Assembly: GCA_038025085.1 (NCBI GenBank)
Contig: CM076140.1
Coordinates: 32,785,501 to 32,849,500, forward strand
Origin: Tetragonia tetragonoides
Taxonomy: Eukaryota > Streptophyta > Magnoliopsida > Caryophyllales > Aizoaceae
Direction: 5' to 3'
DNA: 64,000 nucleotides
Of the stretch, positions 21,570-32,148 are shown piece by piece. The position numbers and the translations under genes are program-made. The number at the start of each line of letters is the position of its first letter. Positions within the stretch are counted from its first letter, which is position 1. The notes below the pieces were generated by a model, which ran no database searches, was not told the origin of the DNA, and saw nothing but the letters and a program-made list of their open reading frames with translations.

Positions 21570-22127
21570 TTGATTAGTTGACTAGGGTTAATCGTTTTGT
21601 TTAGAAACATTATTTCATTATTGTGATGACCCTGCGTGGTCAAGATTGGTGTGGTGTGATGTAGTTGCCTAAGCAACCAATATTTATGACTGTTATTTAT
21701 TTGCAATCTATCTTATTGCAAAACTAATTCCTTTTATTATGTGAATGTCGTTGTGATTTGTTTACATCATTGTCGTTATCACACATTTGCATGGTTGATT
21801 GAAAGCTTTGAATGCTATCTCATATCATTGTGACATGATGGGAAATCCATGTCGAATTTATGAAAAAAATTTCATTGAGCATTATCAAATCAATTGTGAG
21901 GCAAGAGCTAAAAGCATGTCAAAATGATTGAGTTTGATTGTTTATTGCCCTACTGAATTAGTATGGAGCCTCAATGTGTTAATTATGAATGTCATTGTCT
22001 ATTCATGTGAGACCAATGTGACTAAAGTGTATTACATGCCTATCGAACTATTATGCATGAGAATTGAGAACAATAAAGCAAGTATGTTTCTTAGACCTAC
22101 AATGTAAGGTCGATCATCGAAATTTAT
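21570..22127 (+). other. Leader spacer of Tekay-like element, cut short
   Basis: Noncoding, matching in reverse the spacer between accessory ORF and gag of the 51306-63185 element (for example CTTAGACCTACAATGTAAGG near 22090 against 58880-58910). It stops at 22127, where a Tat-like LTR begins; gag, protease and RT of this element are not in the window. Confidence 0.7.
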
Positions 22128-22403
22128 TGTAAGAACCCTCGCGGGGAATCAACCCCACCGAGCGCCTCTCGCGGGCTCTTGGTCGAAAATCGAGTGGATT
22201 TTGTATTATTTAAAATTAATGGGGATTTGATTAAGATTACCAGAAAGTCGCCACCAAATTTTAAGGAAAACAAGGAAACCAATTTATTGAAAATAATCCA
22301 AGTCGAAAGTCTAAAGAGACTCCAACCCGAATTAAGTGCACCCCAATTCTGATTGGGAATATTGACTCGAATGACCCAATAGCCAAAGATTGAGTTCGGG
22401 GGT
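22128..22403 (-). repeat. Outer Tat-like LTR, first part
   Basis: Starts (plus coordinates) TGTAAGAACCCTCGCGGGG, the 3' end of a minus-strand LTR, and runs to GAGTTCGGGGGT. It continues at 30696 after the inserted element. The last five bases, GGGGT (22399-22403), are the target duplication of that insertion. Confidence 0.8.
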
Positions 22404-24251
22404 TGTAAGAACCCTCGCCTTTCGGTGCTAATTGAAATATTTAGTTGGAATTATTGGTTCTTAAATAATACGTCATATGCAACATGATTAATTGTGATAG
22501 GGAAATAATAGGCAAATAGTGAAGTCGCCACCATGTTTTAAGGAAACAATTGGAAACCATCAAATACTGCACCCAATTCCTATTGGGAATTGACTCATTC
22601 CCATGAGGCTAAATATTAAGTTCGGGGGTGTGGGTACGAAAAAGATAAAACGAATCCTACCTAAATCGTCCGAATTAACAGCATCTACTAATCTCATCCA
22701 TGTTGATTCATAATTCATATCGCAAGGTTCCAAACAATCTCGTCATCCAAGATCCTAAATTAACTAGGTGAGTTGAACAAACTAAATTATTTAAGTGATC
22801 GCTTTGCACATATTATCCAATTTCATGCATTAATTAACAACCACATACCAAAAAATAATAAGATAGAAGAAATAAATCTCCACCTTACCTTTCTTGCTAA
22901 ACGTGCCAAATTGCATATGCACATCAATGAGATTGTTAGCAACTTCAATGGAAGTAAAATAAGAAATATAGGCAAAATAATGAAAATATGCTAATATGCA
23001 ATCTAGGGCTAAGTATATGTAGAAATCCTAATTATATGCTAAAATGCTAATTAAATATGTTAATCATGCAAAGATGCAATATTTATATTAACCATGCATT
23101 AAACTAATTAAAACATGCAATTTATTAATCTAGACATGAATATGATTAATAACAAAACTAAATTAATCAAAATATGATATACAAATCAACCATAATCATA
23201 ATCAAAGAAAAACATGATTTAAAAAAGAGTTTTCAAAGATTGAGAAAATTGCCCTCAGGTTAACCTTTTGTTGCACTAGAATTGAATGAAAATTGCTCTT
23301 GTATTTGCCTTGCTCTTGTGTATGCAAGTTGCTCATGAATGAGGCTTGATGAATTCTTGAATTGATTTGATTAGGGTTGCATGAGAGAGAGGAGAGAGAG
23401 AGAGATTAGGGTTCTCTTGAGAGAAATGCCGTAACAATGAGTTTTGGTCCCGCAAAACGGAGTTTAGAGGAGTATTTATAGGGATTGCGCCGAAAAGAAT
23501 AGGAGATTAGGGTTCTCGGGCCAAAATTGGTGCCCAGCGGCCCCCCGGAGCGCCGTTCGGGCTCCAGCCTCCCCGTTAGTGCCGCATGGGCCCAGCGGCT
23601 GCCGCCAGAGCTCCAGCGGCTGGGCCACTGGGGTCGGCGGCGGGGAAATTGGCCGCCGCTCACACAAAAATGCAATTGGAGCGCTCATGTGACCTTTGAT
23701 TTCCCTGATTCTTGCTGCGTTGGATTCCTTGTTCAAAGGGATTTCTTTTGACATATTGTGGGCTCAAGTAGCACAAGTATCCTATGACTTATGGCCCAAA
23801 CACTAGAGAAGTGTCCATTTCAACGCATTAATCAATCATCGGATCATATATTTTTCGTTTCTAATGGGATTTTAGCCCATATTACATCATTGGAAAGCTA
23901 TTTCAAAGGGAAATACAAACTTAGTGGGGTAATAATCCAGTTAATCCTTTCATGGCTAAAAATCAGTCTTGAACCGTGATATGCGGGTATGCGAACATCT
24001 TTTTTAGCCCATAACTTCAATAAATCATAACTTTTGACTCCGGTGTCCGATTGGGACAAATGAGATGGCGTTGGAAAACATATGGAAAGGACTATTTTTT
24101 GGTATGGAAATTAATGATATCCTGAGTGAGGATGGATAAGGGGTTTCAAATGAGCACAATTACGTCGAGCATTGACATTCGTTTCTTTAACATGATTATA
24201 GGTTATCATCATCGGGCGTTACGCCAGGGGGGACACATTTGGGTGTCTAGA
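22404..24251 (-). repeat. 3' LTR of gag-only element
   Basis: 1848 bases, matching 29136-30695 base for base over long stretches. It keeps about 290 bases (roughly 23650-23935) that the 5' LTR lacks. Reverse TATA box TATTTATA at 23473-23480. The weak frames inside (such as 22773-22994) occur in both LTRs and have no ATG, so they are not called as genes. Confidence 0.9.
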
Positions 24252-24267
24252 GAAGCCCCCACTTTGG
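24252..24267 (-). other. Polypurine tract
   Basis: Reverse of CCAAAGTGGGGGCTTC, directly next to the 3' LTR. Confidence 0.8.
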
Positions 24268-24624
24268 CCGAGCTTTGGAAAAGTGACGGTCAAAGTATTT
24301 GCCAAAAATGCCTGCAATGCTTTTTCAAAATGCTTTATGTTAGAAAAAGATGCGATAAAGGTAAATGCTGACCGCCTGTGGTCAGGGTTACCTGCTTTGC
24401 GAATACAGACGCTGTGCTATTTGCGATAGTCCAGACGTCGAAGAGCTTTGCTTCACTCTAGTGCCTTGCTTTGCAGACGTGGTACTAATTGTAATAGCCC
24501 ATCATCGGAGAGCTTTGCGTCGCCGTGCCTTTGCTTTGCTTTGCTGAAATAATGCTTGGGGTTTGCTTTATAACCTGCATGTTAGTTCAATCAAATAGGA
24601 AGACATAGAGAGTATGAGGATGCT

Positions 24625-25171
24625 ACGGGACGGACCCTAAGGACAGACCTTGCTCAATGCAACGGGACAGACCCAAAAGGACGAACCTTGCTTAATGCAA
24701 CGGGACGGACCCAAAGGACGAACCTTACTTAATGCGACGGGACAGACCCAAAAGGACGGACCTTACTCAATGCGACGGGAAGGACTTAAAAGGACGGACA
24801 TTACTTAATGCGACGGGACGGTTCCAAGAGGACGGACCTTACTAAATGCAACGGGACGGACCCTAAAGGACGGACCTTGCGAAATGCGATGGGACAGACG
24901 CAAAAGGACGAACCTTACTAAATGCAACGGGATGGACCTTAAAGGACGGACCTTGCTAAATGCGACGGGACGGACCCAAAAGGACGGACCTTACTAATGC
25001 AACGGGACGGACCCTAAAGGAAGGACCTTGCTAAATGCGACGGGACAGACCCAAAAGGACGGACCTTACTAAAATGCGACGGGACGGACACAAAAAGGAC
25101 GGACCTTGCTCAATGCAACGGGATGGACCCAAAAGGACAGACCTTACTCAATGCAACAGGACAGACCCAAA
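24625..25171 (-). repeat. Tandem array, 14 units of 37-39 bp
   Basis: Units read (plus strand) ACGGGACGGACCCAAAAGG then ACGGACCTTACTAAATGC, with 14 full units and a partial fifteenth. In the middle the units alternate between CCTTACTA and CCTTGCTA types, giving a dimeric higher order. It lies between gag and the 3' LTR. Confidence 0.9.
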
Positions 25172-26287
25172 ATGAATGTTAGAGAACGGACTCCAAGTAA
25201 AGACTGAGAGTTGTGTGCAATCAATGCTATATGTGTGTGTGCTATGCATGTGCCTCAGAGGCAAAAAGTGCTTAGTAAGTGAAAATGAATGAAATGACAC
25301 TCAAAGTGTGCAAATGCAATGCTAACTAGGCCTACACCTCCATGCAAACTAGTTATGAATAATGATGCATCTGACTCAATACTAATGACATATCTGCAAT
25401 GCTTAGAAGACTGGACTCCAAGGGATAAACAAGAGATTTCATTTTATTGCAAAAGGATTTTTGTTTCCAAAAGTGTCCCTCTTAAGCTATGAAATGTATA
25501 CATGATTGGTCCCTCTAAGGCAAGGGCAAAGCCCCCAGTTTACTGGTTGGGATCGTCAAGCAAGCATGCTTATGCGGGTGAGATTTCGAGTATTCAAACA
25601 TCTTTCGCCAATAATAGAACAAATCGAAGCCCCCAGTATGCATGAAGTGATCATATGAGATCCATGAAAAGATGGCTACGGAAGCCAAAAAACTACAAGT
25701 AGAGAATCGATGCAAAGTAGGAGAATCCAAGGCAGAGATGTGGGATTATGAAAGAAATGGCTTGGTGCAAATAACAGAAAATATGGGGAGATTGCGTGAG
25801 ATATGAACGATGCAGGGGAACAAATTCGAATCCAAGTCTTGGCTTGTGTTTGATGGCTCAAATGGGCTTCAAGTGGTAATTTGCATTTTGGGTGAAAGGA
25901 TAATAATGATGGGTGCCAAATGAATTTCTTATGTCCTCGGTATGACTTACAGGATGTGTGTCCCTTTTGCTTCTTTTTTTTTCCTCTTTTGTTTTTTTTT
26001 CTGGTCCTTTTCTCAATATTTAGGTCTTTTGCATTGATCAAGTTTGGCAACTCAGATTAATCATTGAGTTTGCAATTATGAGAGATTCCATGAATGAAAA
26101 AAGAAATGCAGGCCAATTTTATTCAATCAAAGGAAAGCAATAACAATGTTTTATAGGAAATCCTAAGACAAGACTTGGACTCGACAAAGAAAGAAAGGGG
26201 AAAGGGAATTCTCCAACTAGACTATGACTATGATATTTGAGCTTGGGCTTAGCGACTGGGCTAGGCGTCCAATTAGAACTCTTGGGT
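25172..26287 (-). other. Noncoding 3' region of gag-only element
   Basis: No gene seen. It includes AAGCCCCCAGT words near 25530 and 25628 (reverse: ACTGGGGGCTT, PPT-like), the shared block 25853-25926, and a C/T-rich low-complexity stretch near 25965-26015. Confidence 0.6.
25853..25926 (-). other. Block conserved among Tat-like elements
   Basis: In element orientation it starts ATTCATTTGGCACCC and ends CACTTGAAGCCCATTTGAGCC. Counterparts with the same order of words are at 10029-10105 (plus), 6235-6306 (minus) and 33781-33858 (minus). It does not code. Role unknown. Confidence 0.7.
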
Positions 26288-27409
26288 TCATGGTGCATGG
26301 ATGGTTTCATCGTCGATCAAATCTTGGATCTCGCGCTTCAAGTGCATGCATTCTTTAGTCATATGACCATTTCCTTGATGGTACTTGCAATACGCATTAG
26401 GATTCCAATTCTTGCCTCTCTTGTTGGGCTCTAGATCCGGTGTGGGATCGATTGCTGAAATATAGCCTTCTTCGAGAAGTTTGTCGAATGCTTCATCTTG
26501 TGTCATGCTAAGAGGTGTGTAAACTCTTTTATGCCTACTTACAATGACATTGACCTCATTTCCTTGATCGGAGAATCCACTATTATTAGAGCCATGCTTT
26601 CCTTGCTTGTTGATTAATTGGGTAAGGTGCTCATCTTCAATGGCCTTGCCAACTTCAACTAGTTGGGCACAAGTAGTGATCAGTTGAAATTTCATATGCT
26701 CACGATACTTGGGTGTCAAGTTGTGGACAAGCATTCTAATTTGATCTCTTTCAGATGGGCGATCAATCATTTCAGCGACCTTGGTCTTCCACCTTCTCAC
26801 GAAGTTGGTGAATCCTTCTTTCTCACCTTGCTTGGTGATCTCTAACTCTCTTGATGTCATGGGAGGCAAGACATTGTCGGCATCCCTCCCCAGAAATAAG
26901 GTGGATAAGTCTTTCCACTTTTGGATCTCTTGGGATGGCAACTTAAAGAACCAGGCCCTTACAGCGGGGTCCAAGGTTTGGGGAAAAAGGTGAACATACA
27001 GATCGTGTTCTACTCCTCTAAGGCCCAACGCAGTAGTGAAAGCTCTAATATGATCTTGTGGATCGTCGGTTCCTTTGAAGATGGGAACTTCGGGCATGAA
27101 GAACTTGGTGGGCAATTTTCCCTTGATGTGGGGAGCATAGCCTTCAGAATTGACTATCATGTCGTTAAAGATGCGACTCTTGCTTATGATGGACTCAAGC
27201 CTATTTAGCATAGCTTGAAGTTCTTGGACCTTTTTAGTGGAAGGTTTGGGCTTGCCATCATTCGGAATGGGCTCTTCGGGATCCTTAGTGTGAGGATCGA
27301 GCTTAGCAATCTTAGCCTCTAATTCAATGAACCTAGCAGTCATGGCAGTCATTTGGGTAAAAAGTTCCTCCATCACTTGGTCTTGAGTCTTTTCGGTATT
27401 TCCAGACAT
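26288..27409 (-). CDS. Gag with zinc knuckle, intact
   Basis: A 373-residue Gag from the ATG at 27407-27409. The N-terminal 80 residues are coiled and charged. The Retrotrans_gag capsid core follows (KFFMPEVPIFKGTDDPQDHI near 103-122; RAWFFKLPSQEIQKW; SRELEITKQGEKEGFTNFVR), then a linker, and a single CCHC knuckle (CKYHQGNGHMTKEC near residue 341). The frame ends 20 residues later, so no protease is fused to it. It is of the same family as the Gags at 4916 and 44798 but clearly divergent. It would form particles and bind RNA in the cytoplasm. The intact frame in an element without enzymes suggests Gag is kept in cis. Confidence 0.9.
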   Translation of the reverse strand: MSGNTEKTQDQVMEELFTQMTAMTARFIELEAKIAKLDPHTKDPEEPIPNDGKPKPSTKKVQELQAMLNRLESIISKSRIFNDMIVNSEGYAPHIKGKLPTKFFMPEVPIFKGTDDPQDHIRAFTTALGLRGVEHDLYVHLFPQTLDPAVRAWFFKLPSQEIQKWKDLSTLFLGRDADNVLPPMTSRELEITKQGEKEGFTNFVRRWKTKVAEMIDRPSERDQIRMLVHNLTPKYREHMKFQLITTCAQLVEVGKAIEDEHLTQLINKQGKHGSNNSGFSDQGNEVNVIVSRHKRVYTPLSMTQDEAFDKLLEEGYISAIDPTPDLEPNKRGKNWNPNAYCKYHQGNGHMTKECMHLKREIQDLIDDETIHAP

Positions 27410-29114
27410 ATTGGGCTTATGTTCCTTCGAGCAAACTTGGGCTTTTCGATCCTGGATGCAATTTTCAACTTACTAAGGGACACTAAGGAAGGAAATTAAA
27501 AAGAGGTTTTAGTAGAATGTAACTCTTATATTAACCCTCAAAGTTCAAGGATGGAACTCTAGATGCAAGTTTGACATGAACAGGCAATGATAATTATTTC
27601 TAGATGTCTTGTGGTCTACGACTCGATGAATGCAACTATGTGAGGTGAACGATTGTGATGCAAGACTCTATAGTGTCCTAGACATGCCTAAAATGATTTA
27701 CATGCAAATGATAAGGGAGAATCTAGAATGTCCTAAAATGATATGCAATGTGATATGCTATGTCCTATATGTATGCACAAAATATCTAACATGAAATGCA
27801 TGATGAAGTTACTCACCCATGGCAAGTGGGTGTATGGAAGAATCTAAGACGATGCAAAATGACATGCAATGCAATCTAAAATGATTCTATATGTCCTAGC
27901 ATGGAGCTTCTAAAAATGAAATGCAACGCAATTTTTTTTTGATTTGTTTTTTGTTAGTAAAAAGATGGGAAGAGAATCTAGAATAATCCCTCAACATGGT
28001 AACTTATCAAGGAGACCTAATTTATTTTGGAAATTTTCCCGATGCAAGTAACATATTTTAACCAATGATCCTTCGACTTTTTATTAAAAAGAAAAAAGCA
28101 AAAATACTCTTGACTCAAGAAAGAAAGAATATTACTCTTGACTTGCAAAATAAGTAAAGGAAAAAAGGATGAACCTAGACCCTAAACAAAATATGGGAAG
28201 CAAAAGATTATTCTTGACTTGCTATGGGAACAAAAGAAATTTAAACTTGTGGAAGGGGAAAGATACTCTTGACTTGCAATGGAAAGTATAAAGACGCTAC
28301 TCTTGACTTGCCATAAGACTCTTGACTTAGATATGGAAAATATATTCCGGACTCAAGAAAAGGAAATGATACTATTGACTTGCTTAAGGAAAGAAATAAG
28401 ACATTTTTTTATTTTTGGGAAAGATAATTGGTCGAAATATATTATTTACTCGAAATTGATTTTCTTGGAAAATAAGTCTCCCTAATATGGTTACTAGCAT
28501 CATCGGAAAGATTCATGGATCCTACTTCCTAAAAATAAAAGATTCTAGACTCGATCTTAAGTTAGTCTACAAAGTTAGTCACATACACAAATAGGAAACT
28601 TCCTATACTCTAGACCACTAAGATCCTTAAGGGACATAATCTAGCAATCTATGGAAACAAATCACTTAACAAGGAAACAATCAATCACAAAAAGGCAAGT
28701 AATCAATTAAGCACCTTGAATAGACCATGGGACTAAATACAATGGTTGACACAATCTATGGTTGGATAAGGTAACCCATGACTGGATGCGTTTCGTCCTC
28801 TATGAGATGCATAGTAAAACTAGACGTACCGTTTTACATATCTCGAATGGAAACATGTAAATGCCATGGGGTGGAACACGACTATGTGCCAAGGTAATTT
28901 GGACCTAGTGGGTCACCAGCCTAAGTCATAGACAATGCTCCAAAGGGTAATTCCTGTTTATGGTGTGGTGATGTCTTTCGACATCTTGCGATGATAACGC
29001 ATGCAAATGGATGATATGAATGCAAAGCAATAATGAACACATAAAGGCCTTTAAACCAAGAAATATGAATTAATAATCAACATGGATAAGCTCTCGAATT
29101 ACACCCTCTTATTA
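27410..29114 (-). other. Long leader with repeated ACTCTTGACTTGC words
   Basis: 1.7 kb between PBS and gag without a credible frame. Between 28105 and 28390 the word ACTCTTGACT(TGC) occurs about eight times in purine-rich surroundings. AATGCAATGCAA-type low-complexity text fills 27700-27930. Confidence 0.6.
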
Positions 29115-29135
29115 AATCCCCAGTGAAGTCGCCAC
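29115..29135 (-). other. Primer binding site
   Basis: Reverse of GTGGCGACTTCACTGGGGAT, directly beside the 5' LTR end at 29136; the same PBS as at 3491. Confidence 0.85.
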
Positions 29136-30695
29136 TGTAAGAACCCTCGCCTTTCGGCGCTAATTGAAATATTTAGTTGGAGTTAATGGTTCTTAAATAA
29201 TACGTCATATGCAACATGATTAATTGTGATAGGGAAATAGTAAGCAAATAGTGAAGTCGCCACCAATTTGTAAGGAAACAATTGGAAACCATCAAAAAGT
29301 GCACCCAATTCCTATTGGGAATTGACTCATACCCATGGGGCTAAATATTGAGTTCGGGGGTGTGGGTACGAAAAAGATAAAACAAATCCCACCTAAATCG
29401 CCCGAATTAACGGCCTCTACTAATCTCATCCATGTTGATTCATAATTCATATCGCAAGGTTCCAAACAATCCGATCGTCCAAGATCCTAAATTAACTAGG
29501 AGGGTTGAACAAACTAAATTATTTAAGTGATCGCTTTGCACATAATATTCAATTTCATGCATTAATCAACAACCATAAACAAAAAAATAATAAGATAGAA
29601 GAAATAAATCACCACCTTACCTTTCTTGCTAAACGCGCCAAATTGCATATGCACATCAATGAGATTGTTAGCAACTTCAATGGAAGTAAAATAAGAAATA
29701 TAAACAAAATATGCTAATATGCAATCTAGGGCTAAGTACATGTCCTATTTATATGCTAATATGCTAATTAAATATGCTAATCATGCAAAGATGCAATATT
29801 TATACTAATCATGCATTAAACTAATTAAAACATGCAATTTATTAATCTAGACATGAATATGATTAATAAAAAACTAAAACAATCAAAATATGATATACAA
29901 ATCAACCATAATCATAATCAAAGTAAAACATGATTTAAAAAAGAGTTTTGAAAGATTGAGAAAATTGCCCTCAGGTTAACCTTTTGTTGCACTAGAATTG
30001 AATGTCAATTGCTCTTGTATTTGCCTTGTTCTTGTGTATGGAAGTTGCTCTTGAATGAGGCTTGATGAATGCTTGAATTGATTTGATTAGGGTTGCATGA
30101 GAGAGAGGAGAAAGAGAGATTAGGGTTCTCTTGAGAGAAATCCCGTAAAAATGAGTCTTGGTCCCAAAAAACGGAGTTTAGAAGAGTATTTATAGGGATT
30201 AGAGCGAAAAGAACAGGAAATTAGGGTTCCCGGGCCTAAATTGGTGACCGGAGCGCTGCTCGGGCTCAAGCGGCCCCGTTAGTGCCGCATGAGCCTGGCG
30301 GCTGCCGCCAGAGCTCCAACGGCTGGGCCGCTGGGGCCCGCGGCGGGGAAATTACGTCCCGCGACTAGTGGGCTAATAATCCAATTAATCCTTGCATGGC
30401 TAAAAATCAGTCTTGAACCGTGATATGCGGGTATGAGAACATCGTTTTTAACCCATAACTTCAATAAATCATAACTTTTGACTCCGGTGTCTGATTGGGA
30501 CAAATGAGATGGAGCTGGAAAGCTTATGGAAAGGCCTATTTTTGGGTATGTAAATTAATGATATCCTGAGTGAGGATGGATAAGGGATTTCAAATGAGTA
30601 GAATTACGTCGAGCATTGACATTCGTTTCTTTAACATGATTATAGGTTATCATCATCGGGTGTTACGCCAGGGGGGACATATTTTGTTGTCTACT
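29136..30695 (-). repeat. 5' LTR of gag-only element
   Basis: 1560 bases; matches 22404-24251 except for a deletion of about 290 bases (after GGGGAAATTACGTCCC near 30358) and scattered changes. Reverse TATA box TATTTATA at 30187-30194. The outer end reads TGTCTACT where TGTCTACA would be expected, followed at once by the target duplication GGGGT. Confidence 0.9.
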
Positions 30696-32148
30696 GGGGT
30701 GTAGGTACGAATTGGGAAGGTGTTAGGCACCCAATTACGCCCGTTTTGAATAAATGGTCTTTACTAATTGATCTTGATTAATTGATAATATTGCAAGGTT
30801 CCATACAAATCCGGTCATCCAAAGTCCTAGATTTAACTAAGTGGGTTTGAACATCCATTACATTATATGTTATCACTTTTGCATTCATTTAATCCAATTT
30901 GAATAAGAACTATAGAAAAAGATCAATTATTGCATGCTAAAATAAATTAAAGCAACAACAATAATAAAATCCTCCAACCCTACCTTGATTGTTAAACGCG
31001 CCAAAGTTGTTAAATTTAATCAATAAAAGAGTTAGTAACTTCAAGGCAATTAAAACAATGCAATAGAATTAATCATAATCAAAAATAAAATAAAACATGA
31101 TTAAATGGATAGAAAATAGATTTGAAGATTAAATAGACCCCTCAGGTGGAACCTTGAATGAATTAGAATTGAATGTCAATGCTCTTGAACTTGTAGTAGA
31201 GAGGGATTGAAGGTTTAATTAGAGGTTGAATGGTAGAGTTTGAAGGTATTTTGATGGTGTTTAAGGCTGTTTATTTGATGAAGGAGGTAGGAGATGGAGG
31301 AATATTGAGAGAATACGGTTAATTAGAGAGATTTAGGGTTTAATTTGAGTTCACCATTGTGTTCCCTTTGAAAAAACGGAGGAAAAGAGTGTATATAGAG
31401 GTAGGGTTAAGTCTGGGACAGAATTGACAAAAGGGCCGGACAAAATAGTCAAACAGGCGCCTTTCGAAGGGAGTCGCTTGGCGTCCAAGTGGCTACCGCT
31501 CCAACAAGCGGCTAGCTTCTAGGACTAATGGTCTTTCAACTAGGATAAGCGGCTTAGCCGCCAGGGCAAGCGGTTCAGCCGCTCAAGCAAGTAGCGAGAC
31601 AATATTTGACGGCCCATAACTTGTTTGTTTGACCTCCGATTGACCTAATTCGTTTTGCATTGGATTCCTTTTTCAAAGGAATTTCTTTGGACATATTATT
31701 AAACCAATTCTCATTAGTAGTTCTGGAGTTATGGCCCAAGCATTAGAGAGATGTCCATTTCATTATACCCTGCGGTAACTGGATCATATCTCATTCGTTT
31801 CTTATTGGACTAGGACCCATAATATGTTTTTGAAGGTATTTGTATGAAGAATCCATTTATAGTAGGCCCACTTGGGAATTCTTTCTCTAATGGAGGAAAA
31901 TCCTATTTAAACCAAGGAGTGCGGTAATTAGAGCAGCGCTTTTATCCCATAACTTTGTCGAATCACATCTTTTGACTCTGGTGTCCGTTTGGGACAAGGT
32001 AAGGGGCGTTGGAGAGCTCAAAGAAAGGGGTATGAAATGGAATAAATTTGATGCAAGTTACTCAAGAATTGACATAGTATTCATATTCTTAAATGTTGGT
32101 TATCGTCATTGGGTATATAAAAAGGGGTGACACATTTTGGTGTCTACA
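30696..32148 (-). repeat. Outer Tat-like LTR, second part
   Basis: Continues the LTR begun at 22128-22403 (TTCGGGGGT joined to GGGTGTAGGTACG). It ends TTTTGGTGTCTACA, next to a PPT, so it is the 3' LTR of a minus-strand element. Reverse TATATA at 31392-31397. Joined length is about 1.72 kb. Confidence 0.8.

Larger units (their letters stand above)
22404..30695 (-). mobile_element. Complete gag-only Tat-like retrotransposon (TR-GAG type)
   Basis: A minus-strand element of 8292 bases: 5' LTR 29136-30695, PBS 29115-29135, leader, intact gag (26288-27409), noncoding 3' region with tandem repeats, PPT 24252-24267, 3' LTR 22404-24251. It is bounded by a perfect 5-base target duplication GGGGT (22399-22403 and 30696-30700). 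There is no protease, RT, RNase H or integrase frame between gag and PPT, so it must be mobilised in trans. Confidence 0.9.

Noticed and set aside
22773..22994. Frame repeated at 29505-29717 (NKLNYLSDRFAH)
   Set aside because: Both copies lie in the two LTRs of one element; identity follows from LTR identity, and neither starts with ATG.
24126..24547. Short plus-strand frames near the 3' LTR border at 24251
   Set aside because: They cross the LTR/PPT border of a minus-strand element and have no known motif.
24625..25171. CRISPR-like array
   Set aside because: Units are directly adjacent without unique spacers; this is a plant retrotransposon minisatellite.
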